Below are positions 21,210 through 33,483 of a stretch of DNA of 64,000 nucleotides, in pieces. The stretch is from Paraphaeosphaeria minitans. Its lineage: Eukaryota > Ascomycota > Dothideomycetes > Pleosporales > Didymosphaeriaceae. A program made the position numbers and the translations under genes. The notes beneath the pieces were generated by a model. That model was not told the origin of the DNA and ran no database searches. It was given only the letters and a program-made list of their open reading frames with translations. The DNA is taken from assembly GCA_015832175.1 (NCBI GenBank), contig WJXW01000017.1:620001-684000 (forward strand), written 5' to 3'. Within the stretch, counting starts at the first letter, position 1. The number at the start of each line of letters is the position of its first letter.

Positions 21210-22500
21210 GGCTGAAAGCGGATGTGCGTATTCGGATTAGGCTGCAAGTGGTATCGCTGTGCCAATGATCCGATCAATTGCTTTTTAGTAGTCCATGCTG
21301 GCATGAACTCTCGCGACCTCTTTTATACAGACTTGATGCAGCTCGCGTGCTGCGCACGTTGGCCGGCTCCCCACTCACAATCGGCCTCCGATTGTCTAGG
21401 GTCTCACTGACCAGCGTTGCACAAACACTCTCTGAGGGACGCAACCGGGCCGATGCCAAATGCGGCTGCGCGGGGACGGATGTTCCTGATGCTAAAGATA
21501 TTCATTGAATTCCCAAAGATGGTCTGCGCTTTGACTAGATATCAACCTGCTTGATGGCTACATACTTGCTGGCTCATTCCTATGAGCAGGCTGATCTCCC
21601 GGCCTTATGCTTAGCCCCACAATCCAAAATAAACGGCAAGTTGGTATCTTCGGCGCATTCCCTGGAGTCGGCAGATGACCAATACACACGAATACCGGAC
21701 CCTTGCCGGTACAGCGGTCGTGCTGTGAATGTCGGATGTAGGAGGTCGCACGGGCCACCTACGGTTCGGACGGCAAAGAGCTTTGGGGTTCCGGCTGCCA
21801 GCCGTGGCAACGTTGACGCAGCAACATCACCATCACCGACCCATTGTACCTCTATTGCGAGACTCAAATTGATGTTTCCTACGTCGCTTTGTGTCTGCTG
21901 TCAGTTGTACATTTCCACCGGTACGGGCACAGAGTCCTATCGGCCCCTCGCACCACCTACGTACGGTACTGCCATGATGCCGCTGTTACAAGGGGTCTCC
22001 TTTGTGATCGTAGCATTCGCATTGTTGAACGCTCCCTCGTATGGACGCGAAGACCGCATGTAAGCTATCACGTCGGCCAGATTCTCAGCAGTTGACCTCG
22101 AGGTTCCTTGACCTACTGCGAGTATCTAAAACGTAAGCGTGATAGCCTACGGTAGGTATTACTAGTGTTCACGTTACCGTGCGAGGACGCTCACAGCCCC
22201 CACCTGGACGTCACGCACTTGACCATCACACTCCGTAGTCCTCGGGAAAGGTTGCAGCTCTGATTGAGATGTCAGATGTTCACCAAGCAAATCAGCAAAT
22301 CCCAATCACTCGCACTCTCCTTCGTTTGGATATCATGGGAGCGAATAACATGCCCCGTATTCGGCCCCTGCAGCGAGCAGGCACCTCGAGCTTGATTTGC
22401 TTGACGCGCGCTTCAGCCGTGAGATCTTCAGCCTTCGACCCCATATAACCTTCGCATTGCAGCCCTTTACGCCTTTTGCAATGTACACTTCTACTTCGAT
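21210..22500. other. Intergenic, divergent promoters, no gene seen
   Basis: About 1.3 kb lie between scytalone dehydratase (minus) and a membrane protein gene (plus). Open frames at 21551-22063 and elsewhere show no motif or codon preference. Confidence 0.5.
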
Positions 22501-24390
22501 ATGTTCACTTTGTGCTTGGTCGCTTTTCTTTTCGTGCGCAGAGGCGTTTCCGCGGCGGAGGGAGGCGCACCGCTGACGGGATGGTACGAGCCCCCGAACG
22601 AACGTGGCACGTGGGATATCATCGTTTCATGTGTCTTGACGTTGACCATCTGCATTTGGTCAGCGCTACATCTCAACGTGCCCACGGAGGAGTCGAGGCT
22701 CGCACAAAGGAACTACAGGCGAGCCCGGTGGATTATTCTGGGCTTGTTCGCGCCTGAATTGGTGGTGTCGACTGCATTTGGCCAGTTCCTGACAGCACGG
22801 TGGCTGCGGGGTGAGATACGGAAAGACGCGGTATATCGGAAGGAGCATGTAGGTTGATGGGGAGAGGTTTTGATCCGGAAAACTTGCACTTCAAGCTGAC
22901 AGCGTCAGGGAACCGATCCTGGCTGGTCCTCGGAACAGCAGCTGCAAGAATGGAGTATAACGCAGTGCTACTACGCAGTCATGGGCGGAATCCGAATGCA
23001 GACTAACCCCGAATGCATCCCAACTCACGGTCGTCTTTCGTTGACAGCAGAAGGCGTGCGCATGTTGTCATTTCTTGGCCGGCTACCTGAAATCGACGAA
23101 GGCCAGATCGACGACAAGAGCAAGGCTGACGGACTCGCAAAGTTCTTGGTCGTGCTCCAGGCTGGCTGGATGATCATACAGACCCTCGCGAGGGTTCAAC
23201 AGAAGCTCCCCGTGACACTGCTCGAGATCAACACGATGGGTCACGTTGTCTGTGCCTTTGCTCTCTACGGGCTCTGGTGGAGCAAACCTCTCGACGTCAA
23301 AGATCCAACCACAGTTCTGAACGAGGAGTGGCAGGATCGCTTGCTGTCTTTGATGTGGATGTGCAGTCCAATCTGCTGGCACAACGACGATTTCATCAGC
23401 GAGATTCGTTGCTTGCAGTACACGCCGCCCTCGGAAAGACACTTGCCCAGTGCAGCCCCATCCGTCAACACAGAAGAGAAATCGATCCACACGCCCAACT
23501 CACCGGTAGAGCAAAAACCCCAGAAGACGCACTTTTCCGTAGGCTCCATCGGCGCGCAAGATCCCATCAAGTTCATCGGCCCATTGGATCAATTCCAGCA
23601 AGGGGGCGTCGACGGCGAGGGACTGGATCACAACGTCAGCTACGCAGTTCACGGGAAGAAGTCGTTCAAGATGGCCAAAGAACACACCATATTCTTCCAG
23701 CTCCAAAAGCCACATCACGGCCTGCACCACTCGGCGCTATACTGCCGTCGCGCCCTGAAGGACTGCGACTCCCACGAGGAACTCCCCCCCGCAGCAATCC
23801 GGCGCTGGGAGCACGCCTGCCTCGCGGTCGACGACCTCTGGACCGCATGCGCAACGCGCCCCGAGTTCACGGCGTACTTCTTCACGGCGTCGACGCTCGG
23901 CTCCACGGCCCCCGACGACCCAGCCATGGCGACAAAGTTCGTCGGCGAAGTCGCCTACGTGGCGGCCCACGTCCCCAACTTCCCGGGGCTGGGCTATCTC
24001 GGATCCGTCAACGTCCACCGCGACGCGCTGAAGTCGGTCGTCGCCTTCGCCGGCGCCGCGTACGGCGGCCTCCACCTCGCCGCCTGGAACGACGTCTTCC
24101 CCACCGCGGCCGAGCGCTGGCTCTGGATCGGATGCGCGCTGGCCACGGGGGCTTCGGGCGTGCTGCTCGCGCTGTTCTTCCTGGCTTCGCAGAAGGTCAG
24201 GGCGTTTGAGCATCTCGAGCACTTGGTTCGGAACAGCACGGCCGTTAGGTGGGCTGGCGCGTCCATCGTCACGCCTTTGTTTCTGACGGCGCGTGTCTTC
24301 ATCGTCGTGGAGGCGTTTATCAGTCTTCGACGGCAGCCGGCAGATGTATACCAGACTCCGGAGTGGAGCGAGTACCTGCCACATCTATGA
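22501..24390 (+). CDS. Multi-pass membrane protein, fungal family of unknown function
   Basis: Two exons, 22501-22848 and 22909-24390, give 609 aa. The protein begins with a hydrophobic leader (MFTLCLVAFLFV) that may be a signal peptide, then has GWYEPPNERGTWDII and a first membrane segment. Exon 2 starts with GTDPGWSSEQQLQEW and continues into YYAVMGG, a pattern shared by fungal membrane proteins that combine W..TxxxYAxMGG with several later membrane helices. Hydrophobic stretches follow at about 23150-23270 and three near the end (24020-24320). A hydrophilic, probably cytosolic loop lies between. The coding sequence becomes very GC-rich after about 23750. No catalytic motif is visible and I cannot assign a function. 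Confidence 0.75.
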
Positions 24391-25298
24391 GCCTGACAGG
24401 CAATCTTTCAGAGTAGAGGCCGCGGAAATCTATTTTGGGATATCCAGAGCATGTCAATGGATTCACAAAAACAAGCCACATTCCTTTCAGTGCTGTCGTG
24501 CCCTGGAGCAACTTGATACGCGATGCACATCCCGATCTCCGGAATGAAGACATTGGCATGGGACCCCCTAGTGCGCATTCCAGCACACTCACTTTTCCCT
24601 TCGCTGGCATCCTTCTCCATCAACAGCGTAGCTATCTCACAGCCCATATACCGCCCCTACATGCTCGCTCGTATCCCTAGCCAGGGGCCACCAGAGTGCG
24701 ACCCGACCCCTGCGTATCAGCTCGCATACTAGCTACCCCACTCTGCCTTGGTGATTCTGCAGTCGGAGGAAAGGCTACTAGTGGGGCTGACGGCCGACTA
24801 GGTGAGATGTGAAACGAGTAACTCGAAGATGGACGACAGTATGAACAAGGCGGGGCGCATGGTGGGTTAGCGTGACAAGGGATTGAGTTATGTAGGCAAG
24901 GTGGGGTGCGCGAGGCTGTGGGGGCGAGAGCTCGACAGGTAGACTTGTTGCGTTGTGGAAGTGTTCCGTTAGACTACATGTGGTTGCATGATGCAAGACC
25001 AGAGCCTGAGGATCATCGGCCCAGGTGTTGACTAGCCTGGTGCTACACATTGTACTTCACCGCGTCCGTGCAGCAGGGTTCACCACGAAGACATGGTGCT
25101 TATTGCCGGGCGAGACCAAGCTGTCCTACTTGTGGTGCCTGTGCACCTAGGCTTTCGCCAGACGTGACCTCGGTAGAGCGCGGCACTGAATCAAGGCTGC
25201 CCATCCCTCAACCCCAGCTTCCAGGCGACCATGCACGCGAACAGTGTGAAGACGGCTAGAAGCCCTTGCTTGTCCAGCCCCTCGTTGTAGGGGTCCTA
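24391..25298. other. Intergenic between convergent genes, no gene seen
   Basis: About 0.9 kb lie between the ends of the membrane protein and Maf genes. No coding frame or strong repeat is seen. Confidence 0.5.
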
Positions 25299-26248
25299 CT
25301 ACTCGTCGCCGAACATGTTGTCCATGTTGTCGTCCAGGCCCTCTTCCGGCACCATGATTTTTTCGAGCAGGCCTAGCGTAATGCGCAACGGTAGTCCTAT
25401 CACGTTGTCGTGTGCGCCCTCGATCTTCTCGATGAGTATGGATCCGGCGCTTTGTATGCCGTAGCCGCCGGCTTTGTCGTTGCCGTCGCGGGTTCGTACG
25501 TAGGCCACCAAAGTCGCATCCGACACTGTTCCCATTAGCAAGTGCTGCAAGGCACTGTGGACTGTTCCGACACGCACCGTTGGCGTCGAACTTAACGGAC
25601 GTTATCTCGACATGACTCTCCATAGCATAGCCCGGGTCAACGGGGTTCTCCAGGGGCTTCATGACGACCACGGCGGTCGCCACCTTATGTGCGCCCTCGT
25701 CGCGCAGCATCTTCAGCATGTCCAGATGGTCCTGGGGATTCCGCGGCTTCTCCAGTATCCGACCCTTGGAGCTTATTATGATGGTGTCTGCGGCGATGAC
25801 GAGGGCCGGCTCGTCCTTCCCCTCGTCGTTGACCTCGCGCGTGTAGACATCGCGGCACTTCTCCGTGGCGGTCTCGAGAACGTACTCGTAGGGGGACAGC
25901 GACTTGGGGAGGTCTTCTTTGAACGTGGACGGGACCACCTCGACGTTCTTGAGGCCAAGCTGAGGGCGGTCAGTTGGCGACGGGCGGTGCGGGCAGGAGC
26001 CTGCTCACGATGCTCAGCAGATGCCTTCTCCTCGGCGACGCAGAGGCCAGCACAACGCGCTTGTGTCGCAACTGGTTCAAGGCGGGCATGTCGAGCGGCA
26101 GGAGCGGCGGCGGTCCCGGCCGTCTGCGCGGCGACCGTGAGGGCTCTGGGGCGGCGTTGGACGTGGCGCTGGCGCTGGGGTTGATGGGCGTGGGCATGTT
26201 GCCCAACTCATCGTAGGATGGCGGGGGGTCTGCCGGCGGGCTGGCCAT
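25299..26248 (-). CDS. Maf-family nucleoside triphosphate pyrophosphatase
   Basis: Exons: 26248-26009, 25959-25578, 25525-25299; phases agree, giving 282 aa. Maf proteins hydrolyse non-canonical or methylated nucleoside triphosphates to monophosphates (house-cleaning enzymes), normally in the cytosol. Key motifs are in order: LASASPRRRHLLS (substrate loop), EVVPSTFKEDLP, then IAADTIIISSKGRILEKP with the catalytic Asp, VSDATLVAYV, and GGYGIQSAGSILIEKIEG near the end. The first 60 residues are Pro-rich and probably disordered, an extension common in fungal copies. The first intron is needed to join SI to LGLKNVEVV; the second joins FDAN to VSDATL. The acidic tail (GLDDNMDNMFGDE) is usual for fungal relatives. 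Confidence 0.92.
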
Positions 26249-27905
26249 GGCGGGCTCGACTGTGGGAATACGGGAAATAGATGGAATAACGACGGTTCAA
26301 CAAGGATGCGCTGCACGTCGGCCTCTTGTCCTCGTATTGTCAAGACGTCGGCTACGAGGAATGGCGTGTTTCTACAATGGCAGCTTCCACGGCCACAGTC
26401 CGGCTCTGGCGCAGGTCCAAAGGTTGCGCGCACCCCACGTGAGGAAAGTCCAAGCTTCCAACCTGCACATGTACCTACCCTCCATCATCTACGACTGCCC
26501 ATGCCATGTCCGTCGTTGATTGTACGTCCAACGTTGGTTCTATGTACACCATGTACTCACAGCCTTGATGAATTCGCTACAATTCCTCCCATCCCACTCC
26601 TCCTCGCCCTACCTAGCGCCGCCAACATGATCCATCGGTTCTTCTCTGGAACCGTTGAGAAAGTTTACACCATCACCCGACGACTCCAAAGATTCCTAGA
26701 TACTGCTCATGGATCTGACCGAGGCCGCCAACTCTATGTTGGTCACTGGATAGACTGAACAGAGGGGTTTCCGCACTAGGTTTTCGCGTGTTCAGTATCC
26801 AGGTATCAACTACTCGTAGGTGTAGCGAGTGGCTAGGCACAGCAATTTGTCGCCAACAATGCGAAGCCCATATTGTAGCGCAGCATACTATATAATGCAG
26901 CTTAATAACTATAATATCAGTATCAAAATTTAAAGACACTTCTACAATCGGTTTGTAATTTAAAAATGTACTTTTGACTTTATAAGTTTCTATACAAGTC
27001 TATGGGATAAAAACTTTACAAAGAATACCAAATTTGAAGAAAAGATACTTTCAAGAAAAAGATACAACTAAAGTAGTTCCTAGTATACACATGTATCTTG
27101 CTAGTTCTGTTAATAATAATTTTGAAATTTGTGCTATTACCTCTCTACTTTATGCGGAAAGAAGCATCCACCTTCTAATCTAGTTATCAAGGTTTCAAGA
27201 CTGCCCTCCTAGCAGCTGTCGAAAGAGTGCAACTGTCGCTTATCAACATAGGCATCTCTGAGATCTTCCGTCTCGCCTGGGCCATTATGCGTCTCTTCTC
27301 GTTGTTGTCGCCACAAACAAATCTTCCGGCTTCGAACCGAGGTATATATGTTGCGCGGCGGCTTCTAACTCTTTCAGACCAAAAGCCGACACCAATTCGT
27401 CATGACCTTGTTGATGGCCCCGCTTCTTCTTTTCTCGCGGCAAAAACATGTACGATTAGTGATAGGCCATCGTCCTAGACCCTCGCACCCATACGCATGT
27501 CCTACTGGCTGCATCATGCACACCTTTCTCGATCAGGATACATCGCCAGGTCCGAACCAAAGATCGAGAGCATTTTTCTCGAGGACACAACGGATGAGCT
27601 GAAACGCCCCATTCCGCACGTACTTCGGCTTGATCTATCTGCCCGCAGTTGGCCGGATTCGAGCTAATGGCCGAAGAAAGCAGTTCCACTATGATGCAAT
27701 TCTGCTGTGCTTTGCTCGCGCTGCGTCTGTGGGTGTATCGCAGTGAACATATATTTATAACCGACTATACTGACCCTTATATGTACTCAGGCCCGGGTTC
27801 TTTGAACTGAATTTATCGAGTCCTTCATTATTCCTCCCTAAAGCTCCTATATACCCCATTACGACCCCTACTTCATCATATTTGCACATCACATAATCAT
27901 CCACC
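26249..27905. other. Intergenic with an AT-rich island, no gene seen
   Basis: The 1.65 kb between the Maf and reductase genes includes a markedly AT-rich stretch (about 26870-27140) unlike the rest of the window. No transposase or terminal repeats are visible. Confidence 0.5.
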
Positions 27906-29024
27906 ATGGTTCAAAATAAAGGCATCATCTTTAAGGAAATCCCCACCGGATGGCCCGAGCCCGGAAAGCACTTGGCTATTGAGGCCCACGACTTCGATGT
28001 CGAGCAAGCACCATCAGAGGGCGGCATGACCGTCAGAACCTACTATGCATCCTTCGATCCCTACCAGCGCGGCCGCATGCGTGACCCCAGCATTAAATCT
28101 TACTCCGCTCCTTTCCAACTTGGGAAGCCCATCACCAACCGCACAATCATGAAAGTCATCAAGTCCAACTCTGAGAAGTACCAATCCGGCGATATCGTCA
28201 TCTCGGCCGGTGTGTCAGCTATTGAAGAGTACACCGCACTAAGCAAGGCGGAGGTCGAGCAAGTGCGAAAGTTGGAGAACCCGTACAACCTGGACCCTAA
28301 GCACTTTCTTGGTGCCCTCGGCATGCCCGGACTCACCGCCTGGTCATCTTTCTACGAAATTGGTCAGCCGAAGAAGGGAGAAACCATCTTCATCTCTGCG
28401 GCGTCAGGAGCAGTTGGCCAGCTCGTTGGACAGCTCGCGAAGCACGAGGGCCTGAAGGTCGTCGGTAGCGTTGGCAGTGATGACAAGCTCGAGTTCATTA
28501 CGAAGGAATTGGGCTTTGATGCTGGCTTCAACTACAAAAAGGAGAAGCCGAGTGAGGCGCTCAAGCGACTTGCACCCAATGGCGTCGACATCTATTACGA
28601 AAATGTTGGCGGCGAGCAACTCGAGGCTGCCATCACTGCCATGAACGACTTTGGTCGTATCGGTATGGAACCCCTCTTTTTCTCTCTTGAAGAAGCAAAT
28701 GCTAACCAAAGACCAGTCGCGTGCGGAATGATCTCGCAGTACAACCTTCCCCCCAAAGAGCAGTACCCCATCCGCAACCTCATACAGGTTATAGGCAAGC
28801 GCCTCACCATGCGCGGTTTCATCGTCAGAGATGCGAACATGGGTCCCAAGCACTACCAGAACCACCAGGAAAAGCTGCAGAAGTGGCTGGCTAACGGCGA
28901 GTTCAAGGCGAAGTTCAGCATCACGGAGGGTATCGACAACGGAATCGATGGTTTCATCGGTATGCTCAAGGGAGCCAACTTTGGTAAGGCGATCCTGCAG
29001 CTTGCAGACCTTACCAAGGAGTAA
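27906..29024 (+). CDS. NADP-dependent alkenal/enone double-bond reductase (MDR, PTGR-like)
   Basis: Two exons, 27906-28662 and 28717-29024, give 354 aa. Members reduce the C=C bond of alpha,beta-unsaturated aldehydes and ketones with NADPH (leukotriene B4 12-hydroxydehydrogenase / prostaglandin reductase type, no zinc). Motifs: SFDPYQRGRMRD near the N-terminus, GMPGLTAWSSFYEIG, the nucleotide site FISAASGAVGQLVGQLAK, VDIYYENVGGE and ACGMISQYN. The intron 28663-28716 is inferred because the family reads FGRIVACGMISQYN; it is 54 bp, stop-free and in frame, so an unspliced reading also stays open (372 aa). It has a GTATGG donor, GCTAAC branch point and CCAG acceptor. Detoxification of lipid-peroxidation products is the likely role. 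Confidence 0.92.
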   Translation: MVQNKGIIFKEIPTGWPEPGKHLAIEAHDFDVEQAPSEGGMTVRTYYASFDPYQRGRMRDPSIKSYSAPFQLGKPITNRTIMKVIKSNSEKYQSGDIVISAGVSAIEEYTALSKAEVEQVRKLENPYNLDPKHFLGALGMPGLTAWSSFYEIGQPKKGETIFISAASGAVGQLVGQLAKHEGLKVVGSVGSDDKLEFITKELGFDAGFNYKKEKPSEALKRLAPNGVDIYYENVGGEQLEAAITAMNDFGRIGMEPLFFSLEEANANQRPVACGMISQYNLPPKEQYPIRNLIQVIGKRLTMRGFIVRDANMGPKHYQNHQEKLQKWLANGEFKAKFSITEGIDNGIDGFIGMLKGANFGKAILQLADLTKE

Positions 29025-29126
29025 GAGAAGAGGAGGTGAAAAGCTTGCAAGATGATACCATAATAACTGAATTTCAATCTACATTGTTTACATTACATTG
29101 CCCCAGGTGCATCCAACGCGTTCTTC

Positions 29127-30798
29127 TCAGATCACATACGTCTTGAACTCTCTCGTCTTCACGCCTCGCTCAAACATAATGTCCAGCTCCTCGTACGTCC
29201 GGCCCTTCATTTCTGGTACCCTGAACCAGCACCAGACAAGGCACGGCAAGCTCAGCCCACCGAAAAAGAAGCCGAGTTTGCCCCTCAAGGCCGCTTGGTC
29301 CGGATTGATCAGATACGGGATGGCGACAGTCATGATGATGCCCACGACGGCCTGAATGGCGGTCGCGACAGCAATGGTCTTGGACCGCACACGTGTGGCA
29401 GAAACCTCGCAAAATATAGCGTAGGCCACGGGTCCGACGCTGCGTTTCGTCAGTCGAGACACAATTACCAGGCGATTTTCAAATACAACTCACCTCCAGT
29501 CAAACGTAAAATTCCAGACCAGAAGCAGCGTGCTCTGCGTCCAGACCGCCCCCTTTGTTGGCACCACGTCCAGGATCCCAACCAGGAACATGATGATCAT
29601 TAAGATGGTCAACCCGGTGTTGTACAGCATTCTCCTTCCAAACCTCTGCATCAGGAACCAACTGAGTATCGTGCTGACCCATCCCACAGCCATAAACCCA
29701 ATCCCCATGTTATACGCTTGCTCAGTATTCAACCCCGCAAGACTGAAGAAGTACGTGCCGTAATTGATGAGGTAGATTCCACAGAGGACTTGCGTAGCGT
29801 ACACGCCAATCGCAATCTCGGTGCGTCGCCAGTTCACAGTGCGAAACACGTCCGTATACGTAGATCCCGCCTCCATCTGCGTCTCAAGCCTATCCGTCTC
29901 GATAAGCTGCGCGAGCACGGCCTTGACATTCACGCCTCTGCTCGACAACCTCCGAAGCGAGACTTCCGCCTCGTCGAAGCGGCCCTGCCGCGCAAGCCAC
30001 CACGGCGACTCGGGCGCGAAGTACATCCCGGGGATGATGAGCAGGACCCAGAACCACTGCAGCGCAAACGGAACCGAGTACGCCCAGTGGGACGTCAAAT
30101 CCTTGGTCGCAGCCGTCACACCGTTCCCCAGCAGCTGGCCCGTGACAAAGCACAAGTTGACATAGCTCGTCGACACGCTGCGCATGGCCAGCGGCGTCAC
30201 CTCGCTCGCGTAGCTGGGTGCGATGACCACGAACGCGCCGAGCACCAGGCCCCCGAGCAGCTCGCCCGCGAGAAGCACCCGTAGCGATCGCGCAAAGAAC
30301 TGGATGAAGACGAGCCCCGCGACGAGCACGACGCACACGTTGAACGTCTTCTTGCGTCCGTACCACTCCATGGGGTACCCGGCCGCGAGCGCGCCGACAA
30401 CCTGCCCGATGGGATTCCCCATCGACAGCCCAGTCTGCCATGCTGCAGAGATGATGTACGAGTCCTCGAAGAGGTAGCCAAAGTCGCGCTGGAAGGCGGG
30501 CATGGCGTAAAGGTTGCCGAGGAGCTGGGGATCGAAAGCTGGGACGCGTCAGGCGGACAGGTCGTTGACTTGACTCAAGCTGGATAGATGCAGAGACGCG
30601 AAACGTACACAACATGATGACCCCCATGCTGAAGTACATGGACCACCCGATGGCCTTGGGATACAGCTTGGCGGCCTCCCAGAACGACAGCGTGTGCTCG
30701 ACGGCCACGGCCTCTGCGATCTCATCCGCGTGGTCGGCGTGCATCGGGAGCTTGCGCACTTCGAAGGGAACATCGTCGTCTTTGTTTTCTGTGGCCAT
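29127..30798 (-). CDS. MFS sugar transporter, alpha-glucoside (maltose) permease type
   Basis: Exons: 30798-30609, 30538-29494, 29439-29127; phases agree, giving 515 aa with about 12 membrane segments. Sugar-porter signatures: GYPMEWYGRKKTF between helices 2 and 3, PESPWWLARQGR after helix 6, QRFGRRMLYNTGL after helix 8, and PEMKGRTYEELDIMF at the end. The N-terminal SFWEAAKLYPKAIGWSM block and NPIGQVVGAL fit fungal maltose/alpha-glucoside proton symporters rather than hexose carriers. It is converging with the alkenal reductase, 102 bp between stops. A (CA)n(CT)n tract lies just upstream of the start (30820-30860). It sits in the plasma membrane; the exact sugar cannot be told from sequence. 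Confidence 0.9.
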
Positions 30799-30819
30799 AG
30801 TATCTGGCCTCACTCACTC

Positions 30820-30860
30820 ACACACACACACACACTCTCTCTCTCTCTCTCTCTCTCTCG
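30820..30860. repeat. (CA)n(CT)n dinucleotide tract in the permease leader
   Basis: ACACAC units pass into about twelve CT units within 65 bases upstream of the permease ATG. On the coding strand this is a GA-rich then TG-rich leader. Confidence 0.9.
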
Positions 30861-31854
30861 CTTGTGTGAATACTGTTTTGGAAGTGAGGGCAAAAAAGGT
30901 GGGAGAGGTTCACACAGTCGCACCGCGTCCCCATTCCCCGCTTTCTGCAGGGCGCCTCGTGGTTTTATGCACGCCCAATGAGCGCGATACGAGGGTTATC
31001 ACGTCCCGGGCGCATACCGTATGTGTGCTGAGGATACGGGGGTTAGTATCCCTGTTCGGATGCTGTATATGGAAGGGACGGTTAAACCTGGGTACGGACC
31101 CTTCATCCTGATTGAGGAGGCACCCGTCGAGATTGGCGATGTTTAGCCACGCTGGACAATGCAGGACCAGATCGTATCTAATCCTTGTAGATGCGGCTCT
31201 CCGGAGGTTAGCAACCTGGGAGTTGCGACAGTAAGATGTTGATGATCAAGGCGCGACTGTTGTGGACGTGTTCATACATGTACATGCTTGATAACCGAGT
31301 AGCGTCTCACATACGAAGGTAAGACGCGGAAACTTGTACTGAAGGTTTCATTACGAAGACGAATGTACATGGAAGAATTCTGTCAGTATTGGCGCGATAG
31401 CAGCATCAACCTTATTAAGGAAATCTCCCCGCACCAGGAACGGTAACCCGTCCGTACACCATTCCAAGCTTTCTCTGCTCCCGCATCTACATGTTTATGC
31501 AGACGATCGCTGACGGCGAATCATGTGGTTAGATTATCTTGAGCCGATTAGGTCTCTTGCAAGGTGTCTCGGAGGAGCTCCTAGAGCTGACATATATACG
31601 TGGTTCCAGTCCACTCCAGTCACATGCGGACAATGCATCGTTTCCACCACGGTAAGGTGAGGGTCCGCTCGAAACTCTAGAATATAATCCTTTGCAATGT
31701 CTTATTCACAGTACGTCTCATAAAAAGATCCCAAGGGTAAAGGTCTAGGGAAGGAAGACACGAAAAGTAGAAGAATATTGCCCCTTCCAGCTTGAAGTGG
31801 TCCATCTTCAATTGTCGCCCCGCAGATTCGTATTGATTCTCTGCGACACTGCTC
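30861..31854. other. Intergenic, no gene seen
   Basis: This is part of a gene-poor stretch. No coding frame or repeat is obvious. Confidence 0.5.
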
Positions 31855-31856
31855 CT

Positions 31857-32530
31857 TCAAATGCGAATCCATTTCAGGTTCGAGAGTAGTTCGGCGAATC
31901 GACTAGGTTTGCCGTATCGCAATTGCTCTCTAGTTTGACGAAAGTTGGTTATAATGCTGAACGCACTCTGCGTTTGAAAGGTAGCAAAGAAGTGCTTTGC
32001 GGTCTTTAAATGACTAGGAGCGATCCAAAGCATAGATAGAAGATATTTCTTGGCTAGTGTGATCTCCTGCAAGACCCAAGCATGCCGCCAGTACCCATTG
32101 AAAGCCAGGACATCTTACAGCCCAAATGCTAGCTGATCCGCATGCTTATCACTATACCTTTCGTAGAACCTGTTACCTATTTTGAGTGCATCGTTTGACT
32201 TGGGAGAAGGTGACCCCAGCACTGAAACGACTTCGATTGCATTGGTTTAGATTGCTCACATTTGTGATACTTGGGTGCTTTTGTCGTCGATGCATATACA
32301 GACACACTCGCTCGGGTCCCATGTGGAATATATTGCAACGTAAGATGGAAATTCTCCGTTTTTGAATGGGTGAGTCTTCAGCGAGCATAGCACAGTCCAT
32401 GCAAATCTGTGCTGTTCAGTTCCAAGAGCATCGTTGTAGACGATTCCAATTGCCGACTGGAATTGCCCATCACCGATCTCAGGCTTATAAGGCATATGAA
32501 AGTGGGGGCCGTATCTGGCTTCTGGAAACC
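31857..32530 (-). pseudogene. Degenerate gene fragment with a HET-domain-like motif
   Basis: On the minus strand, about 32120-31857 reads AFNGYWRHAWVLQEITLAKKYLLSMLW and continues to a stop. The YWxxAWVLQEITLAKK stretch matches the core of fungal heterokaryon-incompatibility (HET) domains. A stop lies a few codons before it. Another coding-like segment (32530-32256, with YKPEIGDGQFQSAIGIVYND and TWDPSECVCICI) precedes it in a different frame and I cannot join it by a clean intron. The N-terminal HET core (the RYxxLSYxWG part) is not seen. It appears to be a broken remnant; the family link rests on one motif. Confidence 0.4.
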
Positions 32531-33483
32531 AAAAAAAATCGCCTCGTGGCGCCTTTGTTTTTCAAAGGCTCACTCGTGGTTGGCTATGTTAAATAACTAA
32601 TTCTGCGTCTGACTGTGAAATTATTTGCATGCTCAAGTCATGAAACGACCAGATGTGAACAAAATTCAGGTTGCCATATTGCAGTTGCGGATGAAGAATC
32701 GATGGCCGTTCGCTGCAGTTGCTACCTAGCGGTGTGCTCGCTCCAATGCGGGTTTCGTATTCGGTACTAGCCATCTTATTCCTTCCCCATCTTCTCATCC
32801 GCGACGAACGTCTCAACACCATCATGGCAGTGCATGTTGAAAGAATCCCAGTCCCATATGCGACTTCGTTGGCTTCCGCAATATGGTAATGTTCTGCAAG
32901 TTACTCTGGCACAACCTCAAGGCACTGTTCTTAAATGAAGTACCAAGCATTGTTGGCGCCACAGTTATCATTACGACCGTTTTGTGAGAATTTTGTTCTT
33001 AAATATAGTTACACTGCTTCGAAAGATGAGTGACAAACTCATTTTGATATGTCGATGTGAGTATGGTGGGCTGGGAACTGACATCTGTTTGATGAAGTTT
33101 ATCGAGAAAACTATTCGTATTCCACCACTGACATTCGCAACTTGCTCCATGCATGTCTTTCAAATCATAACACTCACTGATGCGGCACTGATGCAGCACT
33201 TGTTCCGATTTTGCACCGAGATTCTCCAGGTGGTGAGCATGGGAGGGCGCGAGACATAAGTTTCCGTCCAGTCACTAGTCACCAGTCACCATTCACCTTC
33301 ACTTTGAGCTTATTCGAGCTCATTCGACGCGGGAAGTTACGCGTCTCGCTAAGATTAGGGTCGTCGCGTGATCAGGCAGCAAACGCAAGCAAACGGCCTT
33401 TTCTCGCAACAGCTGGGTTCCGCTTCCCACTCTACACTCTCCCTCTCCGTTCGACCTACGACACCTGCTTTCAATCGCCCAAT
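32531..33483. other. Intergenic, no gene seen
   Basis: This stretch is upstream of the F-box gene. Short frames only (for example a minus-strand 78-codon frame at 32589-32825, which may be part of the decayed gene). Confidence 0.4.

Noticed and set aside
23277..24209. 310-codon plus-strand frame overlapping the membrane protein gene
   Set aside because: It is a shifted shadow of the GC-rich second exon, Arg/Pro-rich and without motifs.
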